DNA of 64,000 bases, from assembly GCF_002443255.2 (NCBI RefSeq), contig NW_019211458.1, forward strand, positions 30,899,319-30,963,318, read 5' to 3'. Positions 63,389 through 64,000 of this stretch are shown here, one piece after another (positions within the stretch are counted from its first letter, which is position 1; each line of letters opens with the position of its first letter). Below the pieces are notes generated by a model that worked only from the letters and a program-made list of their open reading frames with translations, was not told the origin of the DNA and did not search any database. Source of the DNA: Varroa destructor (lineage: Eukaryota > Arthropoda > Arachnida > Mesostigmata > Varroidae). Position numbers and translations under genes: made by a program.

Positions 63389-64000
63389 ACTTTAACCATT
63401 CTGTGAAAAAAGACTGTAAAAAAGTTGTCTAATTACTAACGCTATGTTTGTGAGTAGTCGTTATCGTATTGTTTTTATTCAGCTGATAGACGTTATTATT
63501 CTACCATATTTCTTTCGCAGAAAATTCTATGCATAGTTGTGAATCGCAATTGGCGTCTCAACTGGGCTCCTTCATTTCGTTTAGTTAAGGTTTACAGAGT
63601 GACCGTATGATGAAACCTTTCCACGGCTGCATGGCTGTCTACTAAATGGGGTCATTTCTATCGTCAGCAGCTATGTCTCAACCCTTCCATGTAAACTAAC
63701 TGAACATCGGTTCCCTTGAACGATTTCGCAATGATCTAGCTAACTGAGCGATAAACCCAAATCAAATGTCTTACACAAATCATAAAACGTGAGCGACGTA
63801 TTTGCCTTTTCATATTCTAGGGCCAAACGACGTTCCGTCTTTATTGGCTCACTATCATTCGGCCGAATGAAAAGCCACCTTTTTACGTAGCGTACAGATG
63901 TGATTCTATGAATATTAATTGACTGGTAATATTCTAAGATGGCCTAACAGACGAGACCTTTTTTTCATTCGTTATTTAGAATTCACTATTGAATTATTAT
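63389..64000. other. AT-rich DNA at the window edge
   Basis: No feature recognised. Confidence 0.6.

Noticed and set aside
1..64000. CRISPR arrays, prokaryotic operons, integrated viruses
   Set aside because: No regularly spaced direct repeats, no compact gene runs and no viral proteins were seen; the window is eukaryotic in structure.

Overview
The window looks like a piece of an animal nuclear genome: long non-coding stretches, one gene split into many small exons by GT-AG introns, AT-rich intergenic DNA full of (TA)n microsatellites, and decayed transposons. There are no bacterial operons. The recognised gene is an MSH5, which drosophilids lack. The retrotransposon remnant recalls elements I associate with arachnids and other invertebrates. 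An arthropod, perhaps a mite or tick, is my guess; the sequence does not prove it.

The only gene I can name is MSH5, the meiotic MutS homologue, on the + strand at 9980-22870. I rebuilt 13 coding exons by hand. Every junction keeps phase, the exon lengths add up to 2586 nt (861 codons plus stop), and all MutS blocks appear in order, from the connector domain through the levers and clamp to an ATPase with intact Walker A and Walker B motifs. An AATAAA lies 29 bases after the stop codon. The gene looks complete and functional. With an MSH4 partner (not in this window) it should stabilise meiotic recombination intermediates.

Layout: 1-9.9 kb is upstream non-coding DNA holding a tRNA-like SINE remnant and a mariner-like transposase relic. 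10-22.9 kb is MSH5. 22.9-54 kb is mostly unexplained DNA with CpG-containing, GC-richer patches (27.1-28.4, 30.5-33.4 kb), microsatellites, a 200-base imperfect palindrome at 46.1-46.3 kb, and a few minus-strand segments that look like real exons with good splice donors (27.4-27.6, 46.5-46.6, 47.7-48.0 kb). 54.1-55.8 kb is a dead LINE whose reverse-transcriptase catalytic box is mutated. 57-64 kb has plus-strand exon-like segments (57.2, 59.1, 60.8, 63.0-63.4 kb), a long (TA)n tract and another GC-richer stretch (60.6-63 kb).

I found no convincing undescribed system. The most useful leads are the hidden exon candidates outside MSH5, the long palindrome, and the lineage-specific features of MSH5. 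All reading was by eye; no search, alignment program or RNA evidence was available.
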